DNA from: Rhizobiaceae bacterium
GTDB taxonomy: Bacteria > Pseudomonadota > Alphaproteobacteria > Rhizobiales > Rhizobiaceae
Reading direction: 5' to 3'
DNA length: 64,000 nt
Assembly: GCA_023953905.1 (NCBI GenBank)
Contig: JAMLJA010000011.1
Location: forward strand, 1 to 64,000
Within the stretch, counting starts at the first letter, position 1; each line of letters begins with the position of its first letter. Below the pieces are notes generated by a model. It was not told the DNA's origin and did not search any database. It worked only from the letters and a program-made list of their open reading frames with translations. This document shows positions 19,189 through 28,627 of the stretch, piece by piece. The translations under genes were made by a program, and so were the position numbers.

Positions 19189-20865
19189 ATGACCACGCAC
19201 ACACGAATCGATAATGCACGCGTCATTCGCGCTGCAACGGGAACCGAGCTTTCGGCGAAAAGCTGGCTCACCGAAGCGCCCATGCGCATGCTCATGAACA
19301 ATCTCGACCCTGATGTCGCCGAGAAGCCCGGTGAACTGGTCGTGTATGGGGGCATTGGGCGTGCAGCGCGCAACTGGGATTGCTTCGACAAGATCGTTGC
19401 AACACTCAAGACGCTGGAGGCCGACGAGACGCTCCTGGTTCAGTCGGGCAAGCCGGTCGGCGTATTCCGCACCCACAAGGACGCGCCGCGCGTGCTGATC
19501 GCCAATTCCAATCTGGTTCCGCGCTGGGCAACCTGGGAACACTTCAATGAGCTCGATCGCAAGGGCCTGATGATGTACGGCCAGATGACGGCTGGCTCCT
19601 GGATCTATATCGGCGCACAGGGGATCGTGCAGGGGACCTACGAAACCTTTGTAGAGATGGGACGTCAGCATTTCGGCGGCTCGCTGAAAGGCAAGTGGAT
19701 ACTCACCGGCGGCCTTGGCGGCATGGGCGGCGCTCAGCCGCTTGCCGCAACCATGGCCGGCGCGAGCTGTCTGGCAATCGAATGCCGGCCTTCTTCCATC
19801 GAGTTTCGGCTGCGGACAGGCTATCTCGACACGCACACCACGGACCTTGATGAAGCGCTGAAACTGATCAATGAGTCCTGCGAAGCGGGCAAGCCGCTGT
19901 CGGTCGGGCTTCTGGGCAATACGGCGGAAATCCTTCCCGAACTCGTCAGGCGCGGCGTGAAGCCGGACGCGGTGACCGATCAGACCTCGGCCCATGATCC
20001 CGTCAACGGGTATCTGCCGGCCGGTTGGACGCTCGCAGAATGGGAAGATCGCAAGCAGTCCGATCCGGCTGCCGTGTCAAAGGCAGCCAAGGCGTCAATG
20101 GCCGTCCATGTCAGAGCGATGCTGGACTTCCATCACGCAGGAATTCCCACCGTGGACTACGGCAACAACATTCGCCAGATGGCTCTGGAAGAAGGCGTGT
20201 TGAACGCGTTCGACTTCCCAGGCTTCGTGCCCGCCTATATCCGCCCGCTCTTCTGTCGGGGAGTTGGCCCGTTCCGCTGGGCAGCCCTCTCCGGCGATCC
20301 CGAGGACATCTACAAGACAGACGCCAAGGTCAAGGAACTGATCCCGGATAACGCGCATCTGCACAACTGGCTGGATATGGCACGCGAGCGCATCCACTTT
20401 CAGGGGCTGCCGGCACGCATCTGCTGGGTCGGTCTGGGCGATCGCCATCGCCTTGGTCTTGCCTTCAACGAGATGGTCGCGAAGGGCGAGCTCAAGGCAC
20501 CTGTCGTCATCGGTCGTGACCACCTCGACTCGGGCTCCGTCGCCTCGCCCAATCGCGAGACGGAAGCCATGCAGGACGGCTCCGACGCCGTCTCCGACTG
20601 GCCTCTGCTCAATGCATTGTTGAACACGGCCTCCGGCGCGACATGGGTTTCGCTTCATCACGGAGGCGGCGTCGGCATGGGCTTTTCGCAGCACGCCGGC
20701 ATGGTGATCTGCTGTGATGGCACGGAAGATGCCGCGCGCCGCATTGAGCGCGTCTTGTGGAATGACCCCGCGACAGGGGTCATGCGACATGCCGATGCGG
20801 GTTACGAGATTGCGATCGAATGCGCGAAGGAGCACCAGCTCAATCTGCCGGGAATTCTCGGCTAG
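19189..20865 (+). CDS. hutU: Urocanate hydratase
   Basis: It converts urocanate to 4-imidazolone-5-propionate using a tightly bound NAD+, the second step of the pathway. At 558 residues it is full length, with the family signatures [11 protein letters not shown] near the NAD site, DQTSAHDP, and the cysteine-containing [20 protein letters not shown]. Fourth gene of the plus-strand hut unit. Confidence 0.97.
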   Translation: MTTHTRIDNARVIRAATGTELSAKSWLTEAPMRMLMNNLDPDVAEKPGELVVYGGIGRAARNWDCFDKIVATLKTLEADETLLVQSGKPVGVFRTHKDAPRVLIANSNLVPRWATWEHFNELDRKGLMMYGQMTAGSWIYIGAQGIVQGTYETFVEMGRQHFGGSLKGKWILTGGLGGMGGAQPLAATMAGASCLAIECRPSSIEFRLRTGYLDTHTTDLDEALKLINESCEAGKPLSVGLLGNTAEILPELVRRGVKPDAVTDQTSAHDPVNGYLPAGWTLAEWEDRKQSDPAAVSKAAKASMAVHVRAMLDFHHAGIPTVDYGNNIRQMALEEGVLNAFDFPGFVPAYIRPLFCRGVGPFRWAALSGDPEDIYKTDAKVKELIPDNAHLHNWLDMARERIHFQGLPARICWVGLGDRHRLGLAFNEMVAKGELKAPVVIGRDHLDSGSVASPNRETEAMQDGSDAVSDWPLLNALLNTASGATWVSLHHGGGVGMGFSQHAGMVICCDGTEDAARRIERVLWNDPATGVMRHADAGYEIAIECAKEHQLNLPGILG

Positions 20866-20881
20866 AGGGGCGCGAGGGCGT

Positions 20882-21466
20882 ATGAACGTTCGTATCCTGC
20901 GTGCACAGGACCACCGATCCATGCCGTGGAAAAATGGCGGCGGCGTAACAACTGAAATCGCCGCATTCCCGGAAGGGTCGGACCTCGAGACTTTCGAATG
21001 GCGCGTCTCCTTGGCGCGTGTCGAGAATGATGGACCGTTCTCCACGTTTGCGGGCATCGACCGGACTCTGGCGGTGCTGGAAGGGAATGGGATCGCTCTC
21101 ACGATTGAGGATCGTCAGTCCGTGCTGCTGCGATGCGGCCGCACGCCATTTGCATTTCCGGCGGATGCGCCAACGGAGGGCCGATTGGCGGACGGGCCAA
21201 TCCTCGATCTCAATGTGATGGCGCGGCGCGGCAAGATCGGTGCAACGGTAGAGCGGGTCGCGCGCACCCATTTCGATATGCGTGCCATTGGCGACTGGAC
21301 GCTTCTGTTCGTCAATTGCGGGCACGTCGAGGTCAGGCGCCACGAGTTCGAGGCGAAACTTGGTGACAGGGATTGCCTTTTGGCGAGCGGTCCAGGTTCG
21401 ACGTTTGCCGTTAGTAGTTCCCGAGACGCGGACATCTATGTCATCAGCCTGACCCGAACAAACTGA
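20882..21466 (+). CDS. hutD: HutD-family protein
   Basis: A 194-residue cupin-like protein of the HutD family. HutD is co-inherited with hut operons and in Pseudomonas is proposed to limit their expression, perhaps by binding urocanate or formylglutamate; the mechanism is not settled. The family start is clear (MPWKNGGGVTTEIAAFPEG), followed by FEWRVSLARVENDGPFS. It lies 16 bp after hutU and closes the operon. Confidence 0.9.
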   Translation: MNVRILRAQDHRSMPWKNGGGVTTEIAAFPEGSDLETFEWRVSLARVENDGPFSTFAGIDRTLAVLEGNGIALTIEDRQSVLLRCGRTPFAFPADAPTEGRLADGPILDLNVMARRGKIGATVERVARTHFDMRAIGDWTLLFVNCGHVEVRRHEFEAKLGDRDCLLASGPGSTFAVSSSRDADIYVISLTRTN

Positions 21467-21546
21467 AATTCCGCGCGACCATTTGGCCGGGATCGTGGGC
21501 ATGGCGATAGCTTTGTGCGCATGTTAAGCCTCGCGCGAAACCGGGG

Positions 21547-21957
21547 ATGACGTTGAGTGTGAGCGCACGTCCGCAAATTATGAGGCAAAGGCATCTGGGG
21601 CTGATCGAGGCGATCATGCTTGCCCTGATGCTCGTTCTGCAGACGCTCGGAAGCGCACATGCCGTGGGAGCGGGCAGCGGCCCGTACCTGCTCGACGCCT
21701 TCGGCAATCCCCTGTGTATCACTTCCGACGCTCATGGCGATGATGGACAACCCGTACATCATGGAGCGCTGAAGGATTGTTGTGCACTTGGCTGTCTGAA
21801 CGTCGCCACATCCATGGGCATGCCACTGGGCGATATCGAAGCGGTTCGCCCCGAAGCGCGGCTTCTGCTAGTTCTAGACCGCCGCTTCTTCCAGCCCTCG
21901 CCACCATCAGCTCCGCGTTCGAACGCCAATCCACGGGCTCCTCCTTTCGCAATGTGA
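21547..21957 (+). CDS. DUF2946-like exported protein
   Basis: A 136-residue protein with one hydrophobic, signal-like segment (about 19-38) followed by a cysteine-containing stretch ([21 protein letters not shown]) and a proline-rich tail. Spaced Cys and His residues after a signal anchor resemble the DUF2946 proteins often found next to copper genes. The copper chaperone gene 76 bp downstream supports a metal-related role. Family assignment is tentative. Confidence 0.6.
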   Translation: MTLSVSARPQIMRQRHLGLIEAIMLALMLVLQTLGSAHAVGAGSGPYLLDAFGNPLCITSDAHGDDGQPVHHGALKDCCALGCLNVATSMGMPLGDIEAVRPEARLLLVLDRRFFQPSPPSAPRSNANPRAPPFAM

Positions 21958-22033
21958 CCATCGAAGCCGGTGTGTACCGGTAGTAATCACGTCACATTCA
22001 GCCGCGCATCTGCGGCATCAGAGGAGTTTTCAA

Positions 22034-22531
22034 ATGGGTCTTTCATTCCGCGCGGCCGCACGCGCTTTCATCGTCGTTTCACTGGTCGCTCTGGGCGGCT
22101 CGGCATTCGCACATGGTTTCAAGCTCGGCGCGCTTGAAATCGGACACCCCTATTCGCGCGCTACCGTGCCGGGTGCCAAGGTGGCGGCCGGGTATTTGAG
22201 CATCAAGAATACCGGCAGCGAGCCGGACCGACTCATTTCCGTATCGTCGGAGGTCGCAGGCAAGTCCGAAATCCATGAGATGGCCGTCGATGGGAACGGC
22301 GTTATGACGATGCGGCCGGTTCGCGGCGGCATCGAGATTGCGCCGGGGGGAGAGGTCGAGCTTGCGCCAAAGGGGCTGCACATCATGTTCATGCAGCTCA
22401 ACCAGCAGATCAAGGAAGGAGAGAAGTTCAAGGGAACGCTCACCTTCGAAAAGGCTGGCAGCGTCGAAGTTGAGTTCGCCGTCGACAAGATGGGGGATGA
22501 TCACGGCGGCCACGGAACGCATGGCGGCTAG
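22034..22531 (+). CDS. Periplasmic copper chaperone PCu(A)C
   Basis: A 165-residue exported protein with a signal peptide (cleavage likely after SAFAHG, about residue 25). The copper-binding pattern H(M)X10MX21HXM is visible from [13 protein letters not shown] to GLHIMFM, and a His-rich tail ([11 protein letters not shown]) ends the protein. PCu(A)C proteins deliver Cu(I) to cytochrome c oxidase. It probably shares a transcript with the upstream DUF2946-like gene. Confidence 0.9.
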   Translation: MGLSFRAAARAFIVVSLVALGGSAFAHGFKLGALEIGHPYSRATVPGAKVAAGYLSIKNTGSEPDRLISVSSEVAGKSEIHEMAVDGNGVMTMRPVRGGIEIAPGGEVELAPKGLHIMFMQLNQQIKEGEKFKGTLTFEKAGSVEVEFAVDKMGDDHGGHGTHGG

Positions 22532-22548
22532 GCAGCCGTTGACGAGGA

Positions 22549-22595
22549 AATGTGATTCAGGAACAAGGCATTGGTTGCCGGGCCTGAATCACATT
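22549..22595. repeat. 13-bp perfect inverted repeat between convergent genes
   Basis: AATGTGATTCAGG (22549-22561) and CCTGAATCACATT (22583-22595) are exact inverted copies around a 21-nt spacer. The hairpin lies between the copper chaperone stop and the convergent lactonase stop. It could be a bidirectional transcription end without a U-run, or an intergenic repeat unit. Each arm carries a GANTC site, the target of the CcrM methylase found in this class. Confidence 0.6.
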
Positions 22596-22612
22596 CGCAA
22601 CGAACTCGTGTT

Positions 22613-23455
22613 TTACGTCAGGCGGTAGAAACGTGTGGCTGTGCCACCGAAAATGGCGGCACGGTCGCTGTCCGAAAGATAAGCGCAGAGCTTTTCAGCG
22701 GCGCTATGCCAGTCGCCATATTCGCCACGCAGGCGGCTGACGGGCCAGTCCGAACCCCACATCACGCGATCAGCTGCGAAGGCATCCAGCACAACCCGTG
22801 CATAAGGTTCCAGGTCGGCGACGGTCCAACCCGGCTCGGCTTCTGTGACAATGCCGGACAATTTGCAGAACGCGCCGGTTTCGCCCGCAATGCGCCTCAT
22901 CCCTTCCGACCAGAAGGCGAGCTCGTCCTTCTCCGTTCCATGATCGCGGATCTGCGGTTTCATGCAATGATCAACGACCACGCGCAGTGTCGGGTAGCGC
23001 TTGATTATGGTCAGGAAGTTGGCCAGGTGCCGTGAAAAGCCGAGTGCGTCGAAGGTCAGGTCGAGATCGACCAGTGCCTCATAGGCCCATTGCACATCCG
23101 GTCGCAGCATCCAGTCGACATCCGGAATGTCCTGAATCATCGGGCGGACGCCGACAAGTTTCGGGTGCCGGCTCAAACGCTCCAACTGCTTGAGCTGCAA
23201 GCGATCCTCGAAATCGATCCAGCCCACCACGGCCGCCACCGAAGGTGTCGCGTCGGCGATGCCGAGCATGTACTCGGTCTCTTCCACAGTGGGAGCCGCC
23301 TGCACCAGAACGGTGCGGTCGATTGAAGCTGCGGTCAGGAATGGCGCGAGGTCACCCGGTGTATATTGCCGGCTGAGCGTCGCGTCATCGGGGGGCATCC
23401 AGCCATAGTCGCCACGAGCCGGTTGCCAGAAGTGCTGATGTGAATCGACGCGCAT
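22613..23455 (-). CDS. Amidohydrolase-2 family lactonase (fuconolactonase-like)
   Basis: A 280-residue TIM-barrel hydrolase. It begins DSHQHFW and keeps VVDHCMKPQI and WGSDWPVS, as in L-fuconolactonase and related sugar lactonases of COG3618. It starts 5 bp after the aldo/keto reductase stop, so the pair would oxidise an aldose to a lactone and then open it to the aldonic acid. The ATG at 23455 is chosen; the upstream extension to 23515 lacks family sequence. Fucose is not proven as substrate. Confidence 0.8.
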   Translation of the reverse strand: MRVDSHQHFWQPARGDYGWMPPDDATLSRQYTPGDLAPFLTAASIDRTVLVQAAPTVEETEYMLGIADATPSVAAVVGWIDFEDRLQLKQLERLSRHPKLVGVRPMIQDIPDVDWMLRPDVQWAYEALVDLDLTFDALGFSRHLANFLTIIKRYPTLRVVVDHCMKPQIRDHGTEKDELAFWSEGMRRIAGETGAFCKLSGIVTEAEPGWTVADLEPYARVVLDAFAADRVMWGSDWPVSRLRGEYGDWHSAAEKLCAYLSDSDRAAIFGGTATRFYRLT

Positions 23456-23460
23456 GTCTA

Positions 23461-24489
23461 TCACCCTGTCGGCGCATCGTCGCGCATCAACCCGGCCGCT
23501 TTCAGGTCGCTCCAAAGCGCTGCGGGAATCGTCACGTCGAGTATGGCGCGATTGGCCTTCACTTCTTCAGGTTTCTGGCCGCCGGGGATCATCGAAACGA
23601 CATTCGGGTGGAGGAGCGGAAACTGAAGTGCCGCTTCGATCAGACGTACACCGTGCTTCTTGCAGACCGCTTCGATCTGGTTGACGCGATCCATTATGTC
23701 GGCGGGCGCTTCGGTGTAGTTGTAATAGGCCCCCGGCCGCGCGCCGGTGGCGAGAATGCCTGAATTGTATGGGCCGCCCAGGATGATACCGATGCCGCGC
23801 TTCTCGCAAAGCGGCAGAAAACTGGTCAGCGCCTCCTGTTCCAGCAGCGTGTATCGGCCGGCAAGCAGGAAAAGGTCGAAATCGCCGCGCTCTGCCAGTG
23901 TCTGGCAAACTTCCCACTCATTGATGCCGCCGCCGATTGCCTTCACGACCCCCTGGTCGCGCAGGGAAATCAGTGCCGCGTAGCCGGAGTTTGGCTTCAT
24001 CAGCTCGTCTATTCGCGCATCGGACGCGGCCTTGCTGCCATGCGTGAAGATATCGAGATCATGGGCCAGCAGAATGTCGATACTGTCCACACCAAGACGC
24101 TCGAAGGACGCCTCGACCGAGCGCATGACGCCGTCATAGCCGTAGTCGTAGACTTCCATGCGCGAGGGAACATCGAAAAACTTCCCTATGCCGGTCCGCT
24201 TGTCCGGGGTGGTCACGCGCAGAACACGCCCGATTTTGGTGGAGAGAACATAGTCGCTGCGTTTCTTGCCACGCAGAAATCGGTTGAGGCGCGTCTCTGA
24301 CAGACCGAGACCATAGAGCGGCGCCGTATCGTAATACCTGACGCCCGCATCCCATGCAGCGTCCAGCGTCGCAGCCGCGTCTTCATCGGAAACAGCTTTG
24401 TAAAGATTGCCGAGAGGGGCCGTGCCGAAACCGAGTTCGGTGAAATCCAGGCCGCCATTGCCAATACGATCAAAATGTCGGGTCTTCAA
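23461..24489 (-). CDS. Aldo/keto reductase (sugar dehydrogenase type)
   Basis: A 342-residue NAD(P)-dependent oxidoreductase of the AKR superfamily. The Asp, Tyr, Lys and His of the active site appear in YYDTAPLYG, LSTKIGR and LLAHDLD. The sequence resembles D-threo-aldose 1-dehydrogenase / L-fucose dehydrogenase (FGTAPLGNLY, GGPYNSGILATG). With the lactonase directly downstream, oxidation of an aldose C1 is the natural reading. The promoter must lie in the 136-bp gap shared with the divergent BtpA gene. Confidence 0.85.
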   Translation of the reverse strand: MKTRHFDRIGNGGLDFTELGFGTAPLGNLYKAVSDEDAAATLDAAWDAGVRYYDTAPLYGLGLSETRLNRFLRGKKRSDYVLSTKIGRVLRVTTPDKRTGIGKFFDVPSRMEVYDYGYDGVMRSVEASFERLGVDSIDILLAHDLDIFTHGSKAASDARIDELMKPNSGYAALISLRDQGVVKAIGGGINEWEVCQTLAERGDFDLFLLAGRYTLLEQEALTSFLPLCEKRGIGIILGGPYNSGILATGARPGAYYNYTEAPADIMDRVNQIEAVCKKHGVRLIEAALQFPLLHPNVVSMIPGGQKPEEVKANRAILDVTIPAALWSDLKAAGLMRDDAPTG

Positions 24490-24625
24490 AAAATCCTCCC
24501 AGTGTTCTTATGACAGTAGACGCAGATATTCGACTGGCCCAGCCGAAACCGACGCGTACTGTTGGACTTGATCCGGCCCAATTGCTACGACAGCCCGTCA
24601 CATTGGGGAAGCTGAAGAGCAGGAA

Positions 24626-25438
24626 ATGACTGAAAAATTCCGTCGCGTTTTTGGAACGGGCAAGCCCGTGATCGCAATGGTGCACTTTGGTGCGCTGCCG
24701 GGCTCGCCTCTCTACGATGCCGAGAGAGGGCTGGATGGCATTCTGGAGGGCGTCATTGCGGACATCGATGCTCTGCAAGGCGCCGGTGTCGACGCCATCA
24801 TGTTCGGCAACGAAAACGACCGGCCATATGAGTTCCGGGTAGACACTGCGTCGACTGCGACGATGGCCTTTGTGATCGGTCAGGTGCGCGAGAAGATCCG
24901 GGTACCCTTCGGTGTCAACGTGCTTTGGGATCCGATGTCCACGTTGGCGCTGGCTGCCGGAACAGGCGCATCTTTCGTGCGCGAAATATTCACCGGCACC
25001 TACGCGTCCGACATGGGGCCGTGGACGCCGGACGCGGGCAAGGCCATGCGCTATCGCGATCGTCTGAATCGGTCGGACCTTGCCATGCTCTACAATGTCT
25101 CGGCCGAATTCGCCCATTCGCTCGACCAGCGCCCGCTGAAGGATCGCGCCCGTTCAGCGGTCTTCTCCAGTATTCCGGATGCAATCCTCGTCTCGGGGCA
25201 GATCACTGGCGAGGCGGCGGAAATGGGCGACCTTGAAGCGGTCAAAAAGACCCTTCCCGACACACCGGTTCTGGCCAATACGGGCGTCAAGCACGCCACG
25301 ATCGGCGACGTTATGCGCATTGCCGACGGCTGCGTTGTCGGCTCGTCGCTCAAGGTCGACGGCAATACCTGGAATGCCGTGGACCCGCAGCGTGCGGCCG
25401 AATTCATGCGTCTCGCTCGTATCGCGCGTGGTGAGTGA
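24626..25438 (+). CDS. BtpA/SgcQ-family protein
   Basis: A 270-residue TIM-barrel protein of the BtpA family (FGTGKPVIAMVHFGALPG, GNENDRPYEF, VREIFTGTYASDMGPW, VLANTGVKHATIGDVM). BtpA was named for a photosystem I assembly phenotype in cyanobacteria, while E. coli SgcQ is in a sugar operon; no reaction is established. Here it opens a four-gene coupled operon with an SgcX-like M42 protein, a kinase and an isomerase, so a sugar-phosphate role is more likely. Its TGA overlaps the next start. Confidence 0.88.
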   Translation: MTEKFRRVFGTGKPVIAMVHFGALPGSPLYDAERGLDGILEGVIADIDALQGAGVDAIMFGNENDRPYEFRVDTASTATMAFVIGQVREKIRVPFGVNVLWDPMSTLALAAGTGASFVREIFTGTYASDMGPWTPDAGKAMRYRDRLNRSDLAMLYNVSAEFAHSLDQRPLKDRARSAVFSSIPDAILVSGQITGEAAEMGDLEAVKKTLPDTPVLANTGVKHATIGDVMRIADGCVVGSSLKVDGNTWNAVDPQRAAEFMRLARIARGE

Positions 25439-26547
25439 GCGACATGCGCGCCAGACTGAAGACGCTGCTTGCGGAGATGATGCTCATTCCGGGGCTTTCG
25501 GGCTATGAAGGGCGGGTTCGCAAATACCTCAAGGCCGAAATGCAGAAGCTCGGTCTTGCCACAAGCACGGATGGCTTGGGCAATCTGATTGCAACGGCCG
25601 AAGGCGACGCGGGCGCTCCCAGCGTCATGTTGTTTACCCATATGGACCAGCTCGGTTTCGTTGTCCGCAAGATCGAGCCGACGGGGCTTATCCGCGTCGA
25701 GCGGCTCGGAGGAGTCCCAGAGCGCGCTCTGGCTTCGCAGGCCGTGCTGCTGTGCATCGGAGAGGGCAGGGATGTCCCCGGCCTGATCGCCAATAAAAGC
25801 CATCATGCCACGACACCGGACGAGAAATACAAGGTCGTGCCCTATATGGAGGTGTTCGTCGATGCCGGCTTCGCAAGCGCGCAGGAAGCACGCGCTGCGG
25901 GCATAGACATAGGCACTCCCGTCGTCTATCGGCCGACCGTCATCGAACTTGCCAATGAGCGGATCGCGGGAACTGCCGTGGACGACCGCGCAGGCTGCGC
26001 GGTCATTGTGGAAGCGGCACGTGAGCTTGTCTCCACACCCCAGCGCCCGACCGTGCACTTCGTTTTTTCGGTTCAGGAAGAGTTTAACCTGCGCGGCGCG
26101 CTGACGGCGGCTCAGGTCCTCAAGCCGGACATCTGCATCCAACTTGATCTTCTCCTCGCCGCCGACACGCCAGACATGGGCTATCGTGGCGAGGTGACGA
26201 TGGGGGGCGGTGCGGCCATGAGCATGTATTCCTTCCATGGTCGCGGCACGTTGAATGGTACGATTCCGCATCCTGCGCTGGTGAGCCTTTTCGACCGGAC
26301 CGCAGCCGAACTCTCCATGCCCCTGCAGCGGAGCGCACATACCGGCGCGCTGACCGATTCAGCCTATGTGCAGCTGGTCGGTGGCGGCGTCGCATCGATC
26401 GATCTTGGTTTCCCGATGCGCTACACCCATTCGTCGCTTGAAATGGTCGATCTTGGCGATCTCGAAGCGCTCACAAGACTACTGGTTGCCGGCATCGGGG
26501 CAATCGACTCGAATTTCAGTCTGGATCGGGACGACTACATCGGATGA
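25435..26547 (+). CDS. M42-family metallo-aminopeptidase-like protein (SgcX-like)
   Basis: A 370-residue protein of the M42 family, formally aminopeptidases or endoglucanase-like proteins. All expected metal and catalytic residues are present: His and Asp in FTHMDQLGF, bridging Asp in AVDDRAGC, the EE pair in SVQEEFNLRG, Asp in IQLDLL, and His in MRYTHSSLEM. The first motif has Gln where M42 peptidases usually have Glu (MDEVG). The GTG at 25435 overlaps the BtpA stop; ATG at 25444 is an alternative. The sugar context suggests its substrate may be a sugar conjugate rather than a peptide. Confidence 0.87.
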   Translation: MSDMRARLKTLLAEMMLIPGLSGYEGRVRKYLKAEMQKLGLATSTDGLGNLIATAEGDAGAPSVMLFTHMDQLGFVVRKIEPTGLIRVERLGGVPERALASQAVLLCIGEGRDVPGLIANKSHHATTPDEKYKVVPYMEVFVDAGFASAQEARAAGIDIGTPVVYRPTVIELANERIAGTAVDDRAGCAVIVEAARELVSTPQRPTVHFVFSVQEEFNLRGALTAAQVLKPDICIQLDLLLAADTPDMGYRGEVTMGGGAAMSMYSFHGRGTLNGTIPHPALVSLFDRTAAELSMPLQRSAHTGALTDSAYVQLVGGGVASIDLGFPMRYTHSSLEMVDLGDLEALTRLLVAGIGAIDSNFSLDRDDYIG

Positions 26548-28037
26548 CCTATTTCCTCGGTATCGACGTCGGGACGTTTGAATCCAAGGGCACAATCGTT
26601 GACGATACAGGATATGTGATCGCCACGGCATCCCGGCCGCACAAGATGCTTGTGCCGCAGCCAGGCTGGGCCGAGCATCGTCCAAAAGAGGATTGGTGGG
26701 GAGACTTCTGTTTCATCGCCAACAAGATGCTTGCTGAGAGCCGTATCGATCCAAAAGCCGTCAAGGCTGTGGGATGCAGCGCCATCGGCCCCTGCATGCT
26801 CCCTGTGGACGCTGACGGCGAGGCGATGTCGAACGCTGCTCTTTACGGTGTCGACAACCGTGCCGTCGTCGAGATCGATGAACTCAATGCCCAGATTGGT
26901 GAGCAGAAAATCCTGGATCGTTGCGGCAATGCGCTGACGACCCAGTCGGTAGGTCCCAAGATACTCTGGCTGAAGAAGAACCGGCCGGAACTCTTCGACA
27001 AAGCCGCCAAGATCGTGACGTCCACCACCTATCTCGTGCAGAAGCTGACAGGCGAATGTGTCGTCGATCACTACTCTGCAGCGAACTTCTCGCCGCTCTA
27101 TGAGATCGACGCCAAGGGCTGGAGCAAGGCACTGGCGCCGGACATCATCGAACTTGACCGATTGCCAAAGGTTTTGTGGACGACGGATGTGGCGGGGCAA
27201 GTGACGCAAAAGGCGGCGGCCGAAACGGGTCTGGCTGTCGGAACGCCCGTGATTACGGGCACCATCGACGCCGCCTCCGAAGCGCTAAGTGTTGGCGTCA
27301 CGCGGGCCGGCGACATGATGGTCATGTATGGCTCGACCATCTTCATCATCATGCTCTCATCGAAACGTATCCAGGACGCGCGTCTGTGGTACGCGCCATG
27401 GCTGTTCCCCAACGAACACGCTTCCATGTCGGGGCTCGCTACGAGCGGCACGCTGACCCACTGGTTTCGCGACCAGTTCGCGAAGGATCTGCCCTTCGAT
27501 AGCGCATTTGCGACGCTGACAGCGGAGGCGCAAGCCTCGCCGCATGGTGCGAATGGCGTCATCATGCTGCCGCATCTTTCAGGGGAGCGCACCCCCATCC
27601 ATGACTCCCATGCCAAGGGTGTCATTTTCGGATTGAACCTCACCCACACGCGCGGCGATCTCTACCGCGCGGCCGTCGAGGGAATAGCCTTCGGTACCAA
27701 CCGCATCATCGAGACCTACAATGAGATCGGAGAGCCCCCGAAGACACTTCTGGCGGTCGGCGGAGGCACCAAGAACCCCGTCTGGCTTCAGGCGACGTCC
27801 GATATTTCCGGATTGCCCCAGACGGTGCGCGAAAGAACGCTTGGAGCGAGCTATGGCGACGCATTCCTCGCGGCGCTGGCCGTTGGAGCGGTCAAGAAGG
27901 CAGATATTGCCGCGTGGAATCCGTCGGCTCGGGAGATCGTCCCGGATGATGCCAGCAGGGCCGTCTACGACCGGCAATACCGTATATTCAAGGAAATCTA
28001 TTCCGGGACCAAGGATCTGATGGCGGAGCTTTCGTGA
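26544..28037 (+). CDS. FGGY-family carbohydrate kinase
   Basis: A 497-residue sugar kinase of the FGGY family (xylulokinase-like). The N-terminal phosphate-1 motif is GIDVGTFESKG, substrate-site Asp candidates are in GTIDAASEAL, LPHLSGERTPIHD is typical, and the C-terminal adenosine motif is AVGGGTKNPVWLQ. It should phosphorylate a ketose or polyol after import. Its ATG overlaps the M42 stop and its TGA overlaps the isomerase start. The substrate cannot be read from the sequence. Confidence 0.9.
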   Translation: MTYFLGIDVGTFESKGTIVDDTGYVIATASRPHKMLVPQPGWAEHRPKEDWWGDFCFIANKMLAESRIDPKAVKAVGCSAIGPCMLPVDADGEAMSNAALYGVDNRAVVEIDELNAQIGEQKILDRCGNALTTQSVGPKILWLKKNRPELFDKAAKIVTSTTYLVQKLTGECVVDHYSAANFSPLYEIDAKGWSKALAPDIIELDRLPKVLWTTDVAGQVTQKAAAETGLAVGTPVITGTIDAASEALSVGVTRAGDMMVMYGSTIFIIMLSSKRIQDARLWYAPWLFPNEHASMSGLATSGTLTHWFRDQFAKDLPFDSAFATLTAEAQASPHGANGVIMLPHLSGERTPIHDSHAKGVIFGLNLTHTRGDLYRAAVEGIAFGTNRIIETYNEIGEPPKTLLAVGGGTKNPVWLQATSDISGLPQTVRERTLGASYGDAFLAALAVGAVKKADIAAWNPSAREIVPDDASRAVYDRQYRIFKEIYSGTKDLMAELS

Positions 28038-28588
28038 GTTCGGCTTTCCGGACTGCGCTTGATGAAATAGGCGCCATCCTGGGGCGCGTCGACGAAAGCC
28101 GCGTGGACGAGGTCTGCCGTTTGCTGGCAGATGCAAATTGCGTCGGCCTTCATGGGCTGGGCCGGGAGGGACTGCAAATGCGTGGGCTGGCCATGCGCAT
28201 GTTTCATCTCGGAATGTCGGTTGGCGTCGTTGGAGACATGACGATGCCGTCGCTTGGCACCGGTGACGTATTTCTCGCATCTTCAGGCCCGGGAGAAACG
28301 ACGACGATCCTCACACTCGCAAAAGTTGCGAGAGAGGCAGGCGCGCGAGTCGTTGTGATCACCGCCCAGGCAGAGAGTTCCGCTGCTCAATTGGCCGATA
28401 TGGTGCTTCTGGTGCCGGCGCAGACAATGGCCGACGATCAGGGAGAAGGCCGGACATCCGTGCTTCCGATGGGATCCGCATTCGAAGGGGCGCTGTTCAT
28501 GCTCTTCGAGATCATGATCCTGAAATTGCAGGCGCTTGTCGGTATTTCGCCCGAGGACATGCGCTCGCGGCATACCAATATGGAATAG
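28034..28588 (+). CDS. SIS-domain sugar-phosphate isomerase (6-phospho-3-hexuloisomerase-like)
   Basis: A 184-residue single SIS domain. Its overall layout matches the HxlB/PHI family: GREGLQMRGLAMRMFHLG, SSGPGETTTILTLAK, the segment VLPMGSAFEGALFML with the likely catalytic Glu, and the ending PEDMRSRHTNME. PHI converts 3-hexulose-6-phosphate to fructose-6-phosphate in ribulose monophosphate pathways. No 3-hexulose-6-phosphate synthase is nearby, so here it may isomerise the product of the FGGY kinase. The GTG start overlaps the kinase stop. Last gene of the operon. Confidence 0.82.
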   Translation: MSSAFRTALDEIGAILGRVDESRVDEVCRLLADANCVGLHGLGREGLQMRGLAMRMFHLGMSVGVVGDMTMPSLGTGDVFLASSGPGETTTILTLAKVAREAGARVVVITAQAESSAAQLADMVLLVPAQTMADDQGEGRTSVLPMGSAFEGALFMLFEIMILKLQALVGISPEDMRSRHTNME

Positions 28589-28627
28589 GCGCGACGGGGC
28601 GCTCTGCCCACTTCGCGGTTCGCGCAT

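Noticed and set aside
18462..19995. Long minus-strand frames opposite hutG and hutU
   Set aside because: The plus-strand genes are unambiguous and the antisense translations lack any known motif.
22613..23455. Assignment as 2-pyrone-4,6-dicarboxylate hydrolase
   Set aside because: The same amidohydrolase group includes that enzyme, but the 5-bp spacing to an aldose-type reductase fits a sugar lactonase better.
25435..26547. Reading the M42 protein simply as an aminopeptidase or endoglucanase
   Set aside because: The family name does not fix the substrate, and the coupled sugar genes make a peptide role less likely; it was kept as M42-like.
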